Assembly (NCBI GenBank): GCA_934513685.1
Contig: CAKSWY010000001.1
Span: 1-64,000 of the forward strand
Reading direction: 5' to 3'
Source of the DNA: an uncultured Oscillospiraceae bacterium
Lineage (GTDB): Bacteria; Bacillota; Clostridia; Oscillospirales; Ruminococcaceae
DNA length: 64,000 bases
A program made the position numbers and the translations under genes. Shown here one piece after another: positions 42,943 to 52,105 of this stretch (positions are counted from its first letter, which is position 1; each line of letters starts with the position of its first letter). The notes under the pieces are model-generated. The model made no database searches, was not told where the DNA came from, and saw nothing but the letters and a program-made list of their open reading frames with translations.

Positions 42943-44142
42943 ATGATTTGGTACCCCTATCAGCAGATGAAAACCATGAAGGCTCCCTTCCAGATCGTGG
43001 ATGCACAGGGGGTGTATCTGCGCACCCCCGAGCGGGAGATGATCGACTCAGTGTCCTCCTGGTGGAGCGTCATCCACGGCTACAAGCACCCCACCTTGAC
43101 CCGGGCCATTCAGGACCAGGCCGGGGAGTTCTGCCATGTGATGCTGGGCGGCCTGACCCATGAGCCGGTGCAGAAGCTCTCGGCCAAGCTGGAACAGTGG
43201 CTGCCCGGCGACCTGGACTGCTGCTTTTTCTCGGATTCTGGCAGTGTGGCGGTGGAGGTCAGCCTGAAAATGGCCCTGCAGTACTACATGAACCGGGGCG
43301 ACAAGAGCCGCACCAAGGTGCTGGCGCTGGAGCACGCCTACCACGGCGATACCTTCAAGGCCATGGAGGTGGGCGACGACGAGGATTATCACTTCGTGCT
43401 GGAGGCCTATGGCGAAAAGACCGACGTGATCCACATTCCCACCCGCATTGATGCGCTGGAAGAGGCCTTTGAGCGCTGCCACGAGCGGCTGAACAGCTTT
43501 ATTGTGGAGCCGCTGCTCCAGGGCGCGGGCGGTATGCGTATGTACGACATCGCCTTTTTGAAGCGGGCGCGGGAACTGTGCGACCAGTACGACGTGCTGC
43601 TGATCTTCGATGAGGTGGCCACCGGCTTCGGCCGCACGGGCAACCGCTTTGTGGCCGACCTGGTGCAGCCGGACATTCTGGTTCTGGGCAAGGCGCTCAC
43701 CGGCGGCTACATCGGCCACGCGGCCACTGTGGCCAGCCGGAAGGTGTTCAACGGCTTTTACAGCGACGACCCCACCAAGGCCCTGATGCATGGGCCGACC
43801 TTTATGGGCAATGCCCTGGCCTGCGCCGCGGCGTTGGAGTCCATCCGCCTGTTTGAGGAAGAGGACTACATGAGCAAGATCGCCCGCATTGAGGCCATTA
43901 CCCGGCGGGAGATGGCGGGCTTCGGTGACGAGCGGATCAAGGAAGTGCGCATCATGGGCGGCTGCGTGTGCGTGGAGGTGAAGGACCCGAAGGTGCTGGA
44001 GGGCTACCAGCAGTTTGCCTACGAGCACGGGGTGTTCAGCCGGCCGTTCCTCAGCTATATGTACGCCATGGTGCCCTATGTGATCGGGGAAGAGGAATTG
44101 GTGAAGGTGCTGGATACCATGAAGGCATGGTTCCGGCGGTAA
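42943..44142 (+). CDS. bioA: Adenosylmethionine-8-amino-7-oxononanoate aminotransferase
   Basis: A 399-residue class III aminotransferase that converts KAPA to DAPA. Marks are SVSSWWSVIHGYKHP near the start, FFSDSGSVAVEVSLKMALQY, EHAYHGDTFKAM, EPLLQGAGGMRMY, LIFDEVATGFGRTG and the PLP lysine in LGKALTGGYIG, then HGPTFMGNALAC. AAGGAG lies upstream. Last gene of the bio operon. The KAPA synthase (bioF) and pimelate genes (bioW, bioC/H) are absent here, so the pathway in the cluster starts at KAPA. Confidence 0.95.
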   Translation: MIWYPYQQMKTMKAPFQIVDAQGVYLRTPEREMIDSVSSWWSVIHGYKHPTLTRAIQDQAGEFCHVMLGGLTHEPVQKLSAKLEQWLPGDLDCCFFSDSGSVAVEVSLKMALQYYMNRGDKSRTKVLALEHAYHGDTFKAMEVGDDEDYHFVLEAYGEKTDVIHIPTRIDALEEAFERCHERLNSFIVEPLLQGAGGMRMYDIAFLKRARELCDQYDVLLIFDEVATGFGRTGNRFVADLVQPDILVLGKALTGGYIGHAATVASRKVFNGFYSDDPTKALMHGPTFMGNALACAAALESIRLFEEEDYMSKIARIEAITRREMAGFGDERIKEVRIMGGCVCVEVKDPKVLEGYQQFAYEHGVFSRPFLSYMYAMVPYVIGEEELVKVLDTMKAWFRR

Positions 44143-44161
44143 TCACACAGGAAAATGCAAA

Positions 44162-44192
44162 AAAGAGCAGGTGCGCCGCACCTGCTCTTTTT
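44162..44192. terminator. Bidirectional terminator after bioA
   Basis: AAAGAGCAGGTGC (44162-44174) and GCACCTGCTCTTT (44178-44190) form a 13-bp stem with a three-base loop, then T's; shared with convergent degV. Confidence 0.92.
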
Positions 44193-44237
44193 ATATGCAA
44201 TTCAGGGGTTTTATAAAATTTAAGGGGAAAGGCCCGC

Positions 44238-45095
44238 TCAGTCCTGCTTGGCCTTGTTGGCAAAGAAGCAGACACCGGCGGCGCCGGGGCCGATGTGAGT
44301 GCCCACTGCGGGGCCCACATGGCACACGGTGCTGCCGTTCAGGCCCAGGTTACCGGTCAGGTACTGCTGCACCGGCTCAAACCGCTTTTTCTGGGCGGTG
44401 TAGCCCACCACATAGTCCATCTTCGGGTCAATGCCGCCCTTTTCGTCAATGAGCTTGAACATGGCCACATAAGCGCCGGGCAGGCCGCGGGCCTGGCCCG
44501 CCAGCTTGACCTTGCCATCCTCCAAGCAGATGACCGGCTTGATGCCCAGCAGGCCGCCGGCCACGGCGACTGCGCCGGAAAGGCGGCCGCCCTTGTGCAG
44601 GTATTTCAGGCTGTCCACAATGGCCAGCTGGCATACCCGGTGCTTTTCCCGATCCAGCCGGGCGGCGATCTGCGTGGCGGAGAAGCCCTCGTCCCGCAGG
44701 CGCACGGCCAGACGCACCAGCAGGTGCTGGCCCATGGCAGCGTTCAGGCTGTCCACCACATGAATGCCGGGGTACTCCACGGTATCGGCGGCCATGCAGG
44801 CGCTCTGGTAGGTGCCGGAGAGCTGGCTGGAGATGAAAATGGCCACCATCTCGTCGCCTGCGTCCCGGGCGTTTTCAAAGGCGGTGAGCACGTCGCCCAG
44901 GTTGGGCTGGCTGGTCTTGGGCAGCTTTTCGCAGGCGGCCAGCTTTTCGTAAAATTCTTCGGGTTGCAGATCCACCCGGTCCCGATAAGCCATGCCGTCC
45001 TCAAAGGTCACGCCCAGAGGCAGCACCTCCACGTTCAGCTGGCGGGCAAGCTCTTCCGGCAAATCTGCGGCAGAGTCGGTCAGAATACGCACCAT
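44238..45095 (-). CDS. DegV family fatty-acid-binding protein
   Basis: A 285-residue DegV/FakB-type protein. Signs are ILTDSAADLPEEL at the start, EVLPLGVTFEDG, KTSQPNLGDVL (fatty acid carboxylate contact), FISSQLSGTYQSA, VVDSLNAAMGQ, LKYLHKGGRLSG and the closing HVGPAVGTHIGPGAAGV. FakB proteins hold a fatty acid for phosphorylation by FakA during uptake into lipids. fakA is not here. GGAG precedes the start. Single gene; its leader contains a perfect 20-bp palindrome. Confidence 0.9.
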   Translation of the reverse strand: MVRILTDSAADLPEELARQLNVEVLPLGVTFEDGMAYRDRVDLQPEEFYEKLAACEKLPKTSQPNLGDVLTAFENARDAGDEMVAIFISSQLSGTYQSACMAADTVEYPGIHVVDSLNAAMGQHLLVRLAVRLRDEGFSATQIAARLDREKHRVCQLAIVDSLKYLHKGGRLSGAVAVAGGLLGIKPVICLEDGKVKLAGQARGLPGAYVAMFKLIDEKGGIDPKMDYVVGYTAQKKRFEPVQQYLTGNLGLNGSTVCHVGPAVGTHIGPGAAGVCFFANKAKQD

Positions 45096-45180
45096 AATCA
45101 GGGTTCTCCTCTTCTTTGGGGGCCGGTCAGCCCCGGTTCGCTGTGTGCCCCGGCCGGGCGCACACGGCGTTTGATTGCGG

Positions 45181-45200
45181 TCTGCTTTTGCAAAAGCAGA
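45181..45200. promoter_or_regulatory. Perfect 20-bp palindrome in the degV leader
   Basis: TCTGCTTTTG (45181-45190) and its exact reverse complement (45191-45200) without spacer. It lies between the degV start codon and its -10 region, so it may be a repressor operator. Confidence 0.55.
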
Positions 45201-45225
45201 AACGGAACATTCACTTTACAAAACC

Positions 45226-45264
45226 ATTATAAGGTAATATAAAAGCATTTTGCCGCCTTGTCAA
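45226..45264 (-). promoter_or_regulatory. Promoter region of degV
   Basis: Minus strand TTGACA (45264-45259) is followed by TATTAC after 19 bases (45239-45234) and by a perfect TATAAT at 45231-45226. Which -10 is used is unclear. Confidence 0.5.
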
Positions 45265-45277
45265 GAACGGCGGCCGG

Positions 45278-47113
45278 TCAGCCACGGGGCTTGCGGGGCA
45301 GCTCTTCCAGACGGTACAGCGCACCGCTCAGAGGGGGAAGGTCCACATACAGGGTGTGGTTGCGGCCGAACACCCCGCCCGGCAGGGTGGCCTGGGGCTG
45401 GCTGGGTGCCCTGGTGGTGCCGCCCCACTGCTGCAGGTCGGTGCTGAACAGCATACGGGCGGTGCAGCCCTCGGTGAGGTACAGGGGGTACTTCAGGTAC
45501 GCCTTGGGCTGGGTGTTCATCACGGCCAGCAGCGGCCCGCCGCGGCCCTTGCGCAGGTAGGCGTAAATGCCCTCGTCCCGGCTCTGGCAGGCCACCCACT
45601 CAAAGCAGGCGGCGTTGTATTCGCCCTCGTACAGGGCCGGTTCGGCGTGGTACAAGCCGTTCAAAGCGGCGATGTACTTGTGGAAGGCATCGTGCAGTGG
45701 GTAGCGCAGCAGCATCCAGTCCAGCTCGCGCTCCTCGTCCCACTCCCGGAAATGGGCCAGCTCGCTGCCCATGAAGTTCAGTTTTTTGCCCGGGTGGGTG
45801 AGCATATAGAAATACAGCAGCCGCGCCTGGGCGAACTTTTCTTCGTAGGTGCCCCACAGCTTGTCGATCACCGTCTTTTTGCCGTGCACCATCTCGTCGT
45901 GGGAGAGGCTGAGCAGATACAGCTCGTTGTAAAAATAGGACATGGAGAAGGTGAGCTTGTGGTAGGCGTCCCGCCGCTGGTCAAAGGGGGTGGCGAAGAA
46001 GTCCAGCGTGTCGTGCATCCAGCCCATGTCCCACTTGTAATCAAAGCCCAGGCCGTCGTATTCCACCGGGGCGGTCACCTTCAGGAAATTGGTGCTGTCC
46101 TCAGCGGTGAGAATGGCCGAGGGGAAGCGCTGGTGCAGCCCCTGGTTCATGTTCTGCAAAAACTGCACCGCGCCCTGATTCACCCCGCGGCTGGGGTCGC
46201 CCAGCCAGTACAGCGCCCGGCTGATGGCGTCCATGCGGATGCCGTCGCAGTGGTACAGGTCCAGCCAGATGGCGGCGGCGCTGTTCAAAAAGCTGCGCAC
46301 CTCGCCCCGGTAAAAGTTGAAGTTGCAGGTGCCCCACTCGCTTTGGCCCACGTCGCTGTCGTACTCATACAGGAAGGTGCCGTCCAGCCGGGCCAGGCCG
46401 TCGGCGTTTTTGGCAAAGTGAACGGGCACAAAATCCATCAGCACACCGATGCCGGCCAAGTGGCAGGCATTGACAAAGCGGGCAAACTGCACCGGGGTGC
46501 CGTAGCGGCTGGTGGGGGCAAAGTAGCCGGTGTTCTGGTAGCCCCAGCTGCCGTCAAAGGGATGCTCGGCCAGGGGCAGCAGCTCCACATGGGTGTACTG
46601 GTGCTCCACCAGCCAGGGAATCAGCTCCTGCGCCAGCTCCTCATAGTCGTACCAGCTGCCGTCCGGCTTGCGCTTCCAGCTGCCCGCGTGCATCTCGTAG
46701 ATGTTCATGGGCCGGTCGTAGTGCTTGTTCTGCCCGGCCATCCACACCCCGTCGGTGAACTGCGCCTCCAGACGGGAGAGGTCAAACAGGCGGCTGGCGG
46801 TGCCGGGGCGCAGCTCGGCGGCCAGGGCGCAGGGGTCGGAATGCTCGACCCAGCTGCCGTCCGGCCCGAGCACCCGGAATTTGTACAGCTGGCTCTCCTT
46901 GGCCTTGGCGGTGCAGGACCAGACCCCGGCATTGTCCCGGGACATGGGGGCGCCCTGCCAGCCGTTGAAATCCCCCTCCAGCTGTACGTCCAGCGCGCCG
47001 GGCGCCCAGATGCGGAAGCTCCAGCCTCCCTTGCAGGGGTGTGCGCCCAGGTGACGGTATAAATCAAAGCAGGCACCGGTGTGGTACTCCTGCGGCAGCA
47101 TGGTCCAGGTCAT
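45278..47113 (-). CDS. glgB: 1,4-alpha-glucan branching enzyme
   Basis: A 611-residue GH13 enzyme that makes alpha-1,6 branches in glycogen. An N-terminal CBM48 domain ([20 protein letters not shown]) precedes the barrel. Catalytic motifs are [35 protein letters not shown] (nucleophile Asp), LTAEDST (acid Glu) and [12 protein letters not shown] (transition-state Asp). Length is typical of Clostridial GlgB. AAAGGAG precedes the start. It stands alone: no glgC, glgA or glgP is nearby. The possible -10 is TATAAT at 47226-47221 on the minus strand, with TGG ahead of it. Confidence 0.95.
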   Translation of the reverse strand: MTWTMLPQEYHTGACFDLYRHLGAHPCKGGWSFRIWAPGALDVQLEGDFNGWQGAPMSRDNAGVWSCTAKAKESQLYKFRVLGPDGSWVEHSDPCALAAELRPGTASRLFDLSRLEAQFTDGVWMAGQNKHYDRPMNIYEMHAGSWKRKPDGSWYDYEELAQELIPWLVEHQYTHVELLPLAEHPFDGSWGYQNTGYFAPTSRYGTPVQFARFVNACHLAGIGVLMDFVPVHFAKNADGLARLDGTFLYEYDSDVGQSEWGTCNFNFYRGEVRSFLNSAAAIWLDLYHCDGIRMDAISRALYWLGDPSRGVNQGAVQFLQNMNQGLHQRFPSAILTAEDSTNFLKVTAPVEYDGLGFDYKWDMGWMHDTLDFFATPFDQRRDAYHKLTFSMSYFYNELYLLSLSHDEMVHGKKTVIDKLWGTYEEKFAQARLLYFYMLTHPGKKLNFMGSELAHFREWDEERELDWMLLRYPLHDAFHKYIAALNGLYHAEPALYEGEYNAACFEWVACQSRDEGIYAYLRKGRGGPLLAVMNTQPKAYLKYPLYLTEGCTARMLFSTDLQQWGGTTRAPSQPQATLPGGVFGRNHTLYVDLPPLSGALYRLEELPRKPRG

Positions 47114-47220
47114 GGCAGCTCCTTTCAGCGCGGCGGGTTATCACAAAACGGGCAGCACGGCGGCGGCCCGCGAAACTTCGTGGGGAAAGGTACGGCAGAA
47201 CGCCGCACTTTATCCATTCT

Positions 47221-47229
47221 ATTATACCA
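47221..47229 (-). promoter_or_regulatory. Extended -10 promoter of glgB
   Basis: Minus strand TGGTATAAT (47229-47221), about 110 bases from the start codon. No clear -35 is seen. Confidence 0.5.
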
Positions 47230-47356
47230 AAGCGGCGTCCGGTGCGCCAGCCCCACCCGGCCGAAATTGCCCGGCGGCGGGGGGATGGGTGAAAACCCGG
47301 CGGATTTGTGGTACAATAGGGCAAATTGTCAAACCGTAAAAGGAGGCCGACCCCAT

Positions 47357-47875
47357 ATGACAGCACAGCAGCGGCGGCAGCAGATCACCGCCATTTTAGC
47401 AAAGGCCACCGGCCCGGTCAGCGCTTCGGCGCTGGCGGGGCAGCTTGGAGTTTCCCGGCAGATCGTGGTGGGCGATGTGGCGCTGCTGCGGGCCGGCGGG
47501 GAACAGATCGACGCGACCCCGCGGGGGTATGTGCTCACCGGAGAAAAGCAGAGCGGCTACACCGGCCTGCTGGCCTGCCGCCACGACGGCAGCGAGGGCC
47601 TGCGGCAGGAGCTGTATCTGGTGGTGGACAACGGCGGCATTGTGGAGGACGTGAAGGTGGAAAGCCCCCTGTATGGGGAGATCACCGGGCGGCTGCACGT
47701 GGCCAGCCGGTACGACGCCGACAACTTTGTGGCCCGCGCCATGGAACAGCCCGACGGCCTGCTGCTGCGCCTGACCGGCGGCGTGCACCTGCACACGCTG
47801 GTCTGCCCCGATGAAGAGACCTTCCTGCGCATCCGCAAGGCCCTTGCCCAGGCGGGCATTCTGTACGAAAAGTGA
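47357..47875 (+). CDS. niaR: NiaR/YrxA-type transcriptional repressor (HTH_11 + 3H domain)
   Basis: A 172-residue regulator. Residues 1-60 form an HTH_11 winged helix (RRQQITAILAKATGPVSASALAGQLGVSRQ). Residues 75-172 match the 3H ligand-binding domain, with histidines in CRHDGS, GRLHVASRY and VHLHTLV and the strand ELYLVVDNGGIVEDVKVE. NiaR represses NAD synthesis or niacin uptake genes when niacin is plentiful; no such genes are in the window, so targets lie elsewhere. AAGGAGG precedes the ATG. Its own promoter holds TACAAT (47312-47317) inside a short dyad ACAAT/ATTGT. Confidence 0.85.
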   Translation: MTAQQRRQQITAILAKATGPVSASALAGQLGVSRQIVVGDVALLRAGGEQIDATPRGYVLTGEKQSGYTGLLACRHDGSEGLRQELYLVVDNGGIVEDVKVESPLYGEITGRLHVASRYDADNFVARAMEQPDGLLLRLTGGVHLHTLVCPDEETFLRIRKALAQAGILYEK

Positions 47876-47916
47876 CCGGGCGTATACAGCGCCGCCCCGA
47901 ACAGCACGAGGTGCCC

Positions 47917-49014
47917 ATGAAACAAAAGCACACGCCGCGCAGTCCCAAAACCGGCTGCAAAGGCCCGCTGCTGGCCCTGCTTTTGGGGCTGGCCGCGCTG
48001 GGGGCCTTCTGGTATTTTCGGCGGAGCACCGCCGCCATGAACTGGTTCATTCAGTGCGTCTCCATGCCCTATAAGCGGGTGCTCAGCGCTCTGGTGGACC
48101 CGCTGCCCTTCAGCGCGGGCGAGCTGGTGTGCACGCTGGGCGGGCTGTGGCTGGTCTGGATGGCGGTGCGCACCTTCCGCCAGCAGCGGGCCGGGCAGCG
48201 GGTTCTGCCCCGGCGGCTGGTGAGCCTGGCGGCCTTGGCGGTGTGGATCTACGCACTGGTGTGCGGGGCCTGGGGCGTGCATTATTACGGCACCGACTTT
48301 GCAGGCCGGGCCGGGCTGAACCCTCAGCCGGTGACGGCCCGGCAGCTGGCGGACACCGCCGCCTGGTTTGCCCAGAAGGTGAATGAGACCGCCCCGACCG
48401 TGCCGCGGGATGCCGCCGGCCGCTTTGCGGTGGAGAAGCGGGACATCCTGCACAATACCCAGGGGCTGTACGTGGGCGTGACCCAGGAGTACCCCTTCCT
48501 GGCCGGGCCGGAGCGCCGGGCCAAGCCCGCGGTGTATTCGCTGGTGATGAGCGCCGCAAACTTTACTGGGTACATCTTTCCGCCGCTGGGGGAGAGCACC
48601 CTGAACGTGGACTGCCCGGCGGTGTTCCTGCCGGTGACCATTGCCCACGAGTTTGCCCACCAGCGGGGCGTGGCGGCCGAGCAGGAGGCCAACTTTGTGG
48701 GCATTGCCGCCTGTGTGGACAGCGACAAGCCCGAGTATGTGTATTCCGGGTATCTGTTCGGCTACCTGCATCTGGCCAACGCCCTGTATGAGGCCGACCG
48801 GGATCTGTGGAGCCAGACCGGCCAGCTGCTGTGCAGCCAGGCCATTGCGGATTTTGAGGACAACAACGCCTATTGGGCCAGGTTTGACGGCCTGACCGCC
48901 AAGGTGATGACCACCACCTACGAGGGCTTTCTGCAGAGCTATGGGCAGGATCTGGGCATGAGAAGCTACGGGGCCTGTGTGGACCTGCTGGTGGCCCGCT
49001 ACTGCCCGCAGTAA
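47917..49014 (+). CDS. DUF3810 family membrane metalloprotease-like protein
   Basis: A 365-residue protein. Three hydrophobic segments lie near 19-37, 68-85 and 105-125, followed by a soluble domain. It contains a zinc peptidase-like HExxH motif (IAHEFAHQRGV) and a downstream Glu (EQEANFVG), as in gluzincins, with TGYIFPPLGESTLNVD ahead of it. DUF3810 has no established function; the motif suggests membrane-bound proteolysis. The start at 47917 follows GAGGTG, in preference to 47872, which overlaps niaR. It follows niaR by 41 bases and is likely co-transcribed. Confidence 0.82.
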   Translation: MKQKHTPRSPKTGCKGPLLALLLGLAALGAFWYFRRSTAAMNWFIQCVSMPYKRVLSALVDPLPFSAGELVCTLGGLWLVWMAVRTFRQQRAGQRVLPRRLVSLAALAVWIYALVCGAWGVHYYGTDFAGRAGLNPQPVTARQLADTAAWFAQKVNETAPTVPRDAAGRFAVEKRDILHNTQGLYVGVTQEYPFLAGPERRAKPAVYSLVMSAANFTGYIFPPLGESTLNVDCPAVFLPVTIAHEFAHQRGVAAEQEANFVGIAACVDSDKPEYVYSGYLFGYLHLANALYEADRDLWSQTGQLLCSQAIADFEDNNAYWARFDGLTAKVMTTTYEGFLQSYGQDLGMRSYGACVDLLVARYCPQ

Positions 49015-49085
49015 GCGGCAAAAACGCCCGTTTGTGCAAACGCCGGCCCCCTAAGCGCGCACAAACCGACAAAAAACAGAACGAA

Positions 49086-49128
49086 AGCGCAGATTTCACA
49101 AAAACAGTGGAACCTGCGCTGCTTTTTT
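49086..49128 (+). terminator. Terminator after the DUF3810 gene
   Basis: AGCGCAG (49086-49092) pairs with CTGCGCT (49114-49120), with an inner TTTCAC/GTGGAA arm, then GCTTTTTT. Confidence 0.8.
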
Positions 49129-49140
49129 ACCCATTCGGGC

Positions 49141-49183
49141 TTGTAAGCGGAAAACGTGCATGGTATACTTATAAAAGTATACC
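49141..49183 (+). promoter_or_regulatory. Promoter of the GH25 gene with dyad over the -10
   Basis: TTGTAA (49141-49146), a 17-base spacer and TATACT (49164-49169). The -10 lies inside a perfect 9-bp inverted repeat, GGTATACTT-ATAA-AAGTATACC (49162-49183), a probable repressor site. Confidence 0.68.
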
Positions 49184-49277
49184 CCACAATTTTGGATGAG
49201 GAGAAACCGACGCCCGGCCCCGGCTGTCTGCCGCAGAGGGGGCCTGTGCTGCCGCAGGGGCGTTTGGAGAGGAAACA

Positions 49278-51146
49278 ATGAAGCGCGAAGATTTATCCAG
49301 GCTGTTCAGCACCAAAAAGCTGAACGGGGTGCCCACCTACAAAATTCTGGTCAGTGCCGTGGTGGTGCTGGCCCTGGTGGCAACCATGGGGGTCACACTG
49401 GCGGCGGGGGCGCTCACCCCGGCCCCCACGGCCACCCCAGCCCCCACCGAGACCCCGGCCCCCACGGCGGAGCCGACCCCGGAACCCACCGCCGAGCCCA
49501 TCCCGGTGAAGCTGGAGGCCACCGCCGTGCAGCAGAACCTGGGCGTGGAGGTGCAGAACGAAGAGGGCGAACCCCTTGTGGGGGTGCCGTTCGTTCTCAC
49601 CGTGACCGATGAGAAGCAGAACACCCAGACCTACGATGTGGACACCGCAACCGGCACCATTCTGGTGGAAAAGGTGGAGCCGGGCGACTACACCGTGGGC
49701 ATGGAGGCGCTGGAGGGCTACGCCGCCGCCGAGCCGGTGACCATCACAGTGAAGGCCAAGGTGGTGTACAAAGCCGACACGGCGGCCGTGAAGGAAAAGA
49801 TCGTGCAGGCCAGCCAGGTGGTAGAGTCCAAAGAGGACAGCAGCTTCGGCAACACCACGCCGGTGAAGGAGGAGCTGACCAACACCGCCGAGGCGGTGGA
49901 GAGCAGCAAAACGGCCATCACGGCAGACCGTGCCCTGTACATCGGCGCAAAACTGCAGGACGGCTACATGGTGCTGACCGACGGAACCGTCACCGATTAC
50001 CAGCCGGTTTACGCCACCGTGCTGGAGCATCAGGCCATTGTGGGCGCAAAGCGGGTGCCCCGCGCCACGGCGGTGCCTACCCAGGCCCCCACAGCGGAGC
50101 CGACGGCGGCCCCCACCGAAGCACCGACCGCCGAGCCCACCGCCGAACCGACGGCGGAACCCACGGCTGAGCCGACCGCGGAACCGGAGAACCTGCCCAG
50201 CGCCTCGCCGGAGGCTTCGCCCGAGGCGATCGAGGGCGTGAAAACGCAGGTGTACAGCATGACGGTGCAGCCCCTTGCTGCACTGGCCCGTGCCATGAAC
50301 AGCACCGAGAGCTGGCCGGATGAGATCACCCTGTACGATGCTTCTACTTATACCACCCAGAACGCCGACAAGTACGCCTTTGACCTGACCAGCACCACCG
50401 TGAGCGTGGAAACCGGCGAGTACCTGTACACCGGCTGGACGGAGATCAACGGGTACAGCTACTACTACACCAAGGACCACAAGGCCCTCACCGGCAGCCA
50501 GGTGATCGACGGCGTAATGTATGAATTTGACGAGAACGGCGCACTGAAGCGCAACAGCCGCGGCGTGGACGTCTCCAAATATCAGGGCACCATCGACTGG
50601 AACAAGGTCAAGGCCTCCGGCATTGACTTTGCCATCATCCGCGTGGGCTACCGCGGCTACGGCAGCGGTGCGCTGGTGGAGGATTCCGCCTTCCGCGCCA
50701 ACATCAAGGGGGCCACGGCGGCCGGCCTGCGGGTGGGCCTGTACTTCTACAGCCAGGCCATTGACGAGGCCGAGGCCGTGGAAGAGGCCAGCATGGTGCT
50801 CAGCCTGTGCAAGGGCTACAACATCAGCTACCCCATCTTCTTTGATACGGAAAAGGTGGCGGGCGACACCGGCCGGGCCGACAACATCAGCAAGGCCGAG
50901 CGCACCGCCTGCGCCGTGGCCTTCTGCGAGACCATCCGCAACGCGGGCTATCAGGCGGGTGTGTACAGCTACGCCAGCTGGTTCTACAATCAGCTGAACC
51001 TTGCCAACCTGGGCAAGTATAAGATCTGGATCGCCCAGTATCGGGACACCCTCAGCTTCAACAGCCGGTATGACATCTGGCAGTACAGCAGCAAGGGCAG
51101 CGTGCCCGGTATCCCCAAGGATGTGGACATGAACATCGGGTACTGA
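49278..51146 (+). CDS. Membrane-anchored GH25 muramidase (lysozyme) with Pro-Thr linkers
   Basis: A 622-residue exported protein. A signal anchor (YKILVSAVVVLALVATMGV, about 21-40) is followed by a T/P/A/E-rich linker, then an SpaA-like Ig domain (about 75-160: GVEVQNEEGEPLVGVPFVL, VEPGDYTVGMEALEGY), a helical stretch and a second linker. A cell-wall-binding repeat-like segment follows (GWTEINGYSYYYTKDHKALTG). The C-terminal 190 residues form the GH25 domain: RGVDVSKYQGTIDW (catalytic Asp), FAIIRVGYRGYG, GLYFYSQAI, PIFFDTEKV (catalytic Glu), AGVYSYASWFY, IWIAQY, IWQYSSKGSVPGI. It cleaves the MurNAc-GlcNAc bond of peptidoglycan. GAGAGGA precedes the start. Monocistronic. Confidence 0.92.
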   Translation: MKREDLSRLFSTKKLNGVPTYKILVSAVVVLALVATMGVTLAAGALTPAPTATPAPTETPAPTAEPTPEPTAEPIPVKLEATAVQQNLGVEVQNEEGEPLVGVPFVLTVTDEKQNTQTYDVDTATGTILVEKVEPGDYTVGMEALEGYAAAEPVTITVKAKVVYKADTAAVKEKIVQASQVVESKEDSSFGNTTPVKEELTNTAEAVESSKTAITADRALYIGAKLQDGYMVLTDGTVTDYQPVYATVLEHQAIVGAKRVPRATAVPTQAPTAEPTAAPTEAPTAEPTAEPTAEPTAEPTAEPENLPSASPEASPEAIEGVKTQVYSMTVQPLAALARAMNSTESWPDEITLYDASTYTTQNADKYAFDLTSTTVSVETGEYLYTGWTEINGYSYYYTKDHKALTGSQVIDGVMYEFDENGALKRNSRGVDVSKYQGTIDWNKVKASGIDFAIIRVGYRGYGSGALVEDSAFRANIKGATAAGLRVGLYFYSQAIDEAEAVEEASMVLSLCKGYNISYPIFFDTEKVAGDTGRADNISKAERTACAVAFCETIRNAGYQAGVYSYASWFYNQLNLANLGKYKIWIAQYRDTLSFNSRYDIWQYSSKGSVPGIPKDVDMNIGY

Positions 51147-51180
51147 TCCCCGCCTCAGGCCCAATAAAAGCATAAATAAG

Positions 51181-51227
51181 AGCGCCGCACGGTGCTGCCC
51201 TTTGGGGCAGGCCGTGCGGCGCTTTTT
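51181..51227. terminator. Terminator after the GH25 gene
   Basis: AGCGCCGCACGG (51181-51192) and CCGTGCGGCGCT (51212-51223), with an inner CTGCCC/GGGCAG arm, then TTTTT. Confidence 0.9.
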
Positions 51228-51322
51228 GATGGCTTCAATCTCATAAAATGGAAGGCCCATGGTTTTGCAGGCCCGGGTTCGGAGCGCCGGAGATGCGGCG
51301 CAGAGGCTTCTCAGCAAAAAAG

Positions 51323-52105
51323 TTACTTGCTGCACACCCGATAGCGCTGGGGCTGGCGGGCGGAACCGGCGGCCACGGGCTTTGCTTCCAGATAGGCGGT
51401 GTAGGCGGCTTTCACCTCGGCAAAGCGGCTGCGGGGCACCGGAATCACCAGCTTTTCGGCCCGAAGCGACAGGCCCTCGGGGGCAAGGCCGGTGATCTCT
51501 TCCATGTTCACCACAAAGGATTTGTGGGGCTGCAAAAAGCGGTGGTCCTGCAAAAGCGGGGCCAGCGCCCGGGCAAAGGGCACCCGGATGTTCCGGCTGC
51601 GGATCAGCTCCTGCCCGGTGGTGTGAATTTCCAGCACATGACCCACGCATTCCACATAGCGCACCTCGCCGGGCTGCATCAAGCGAAGGCCGGCCGGGGT
51701 GTTCACCCGAAGGCCGGGGCCTTCCCGCCCGGCCCCAAGGCGGGCGGCGATGCCCAGGGCGTGGTAGAGCAGCGGCTGCTCCAGCGGGCGCACCAGATAT
51801 TGCAGCGCCCCGGCGCGGTAGGCCTCCATGGCGCGCTCCGGCCCGTCGGCCAGAAACACCACCGGGATGCGGTAGCCCTGCTGATGAATCAGATGGGCCA
51901 GATCAATGCCGTCCATGTCCGGCAGGGAGAGCTGAATGAAAATCAGGTCAAAACAGCCGCGCTTCAGCCCGGCCAGCAGCTGCTCGGCCGAATGGAAATG
52001 GGTCATGGCCGGGGCCAGTTCCCTGGGGTGGGGCGAGTAGGCATGCAGCAGTTCCAGCAGCTCCTGGTCCTGCTGCGAAATCCCGCAAAGTGCAATATGC
52101 AGCAT
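51323..52105 (-). CDS. LytTR DNA-binding regulator with degenerate receiver domain
   Basis: A 260-residue regulator. Residues 1-120 are receiver-like (LHIALCGISQQDQELLELL, FDLIFIQLSLPDMDGIDL, PVVFLADGPERAMEAYRAGALQYLVRPL). The phosphoacceptor Asp is Gln (IFIQLSLPDMDG), the acidic pocket is absent and the switch Lys is Arg. The C-terminal LytTR domain starts about residue 145 (RLMQPGEVRYVECVGHVLEIHT, FLQPHKSFVVNMEEITGL, IPVPRSRFAEVKAAY) and binds DNA. The start at 52105 has AAGGGGG upstream; codons further upstream lack support. No histidine kinase is adjacent. Monocistronic from the promoter at 52238-52266. Confidence 0.87.
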   Translation of the reverse strand: MLHIALCGISQQDQELLELLHAYSPHPRELAPAMTHFHSAEQLLAGLKRGCFDLIFIQLSLPDMDGIDLAHLIHQQGYRIPVVFLADGPERAMEAYRAGALQYLVRPLEQPLLYHALGIAARLGAGREGPGLRVNTPAGLRLMQPGEVRYVECVGHVLEIHTTGQELIRSRNIRVPFARALAPLLQDHRFLQPHKSFVVNMEEITGLAPEGLSLRAEKLVIPVPRSRFAEVKAAYTAYLEAKPVAAGSARQPQRYRVCSK

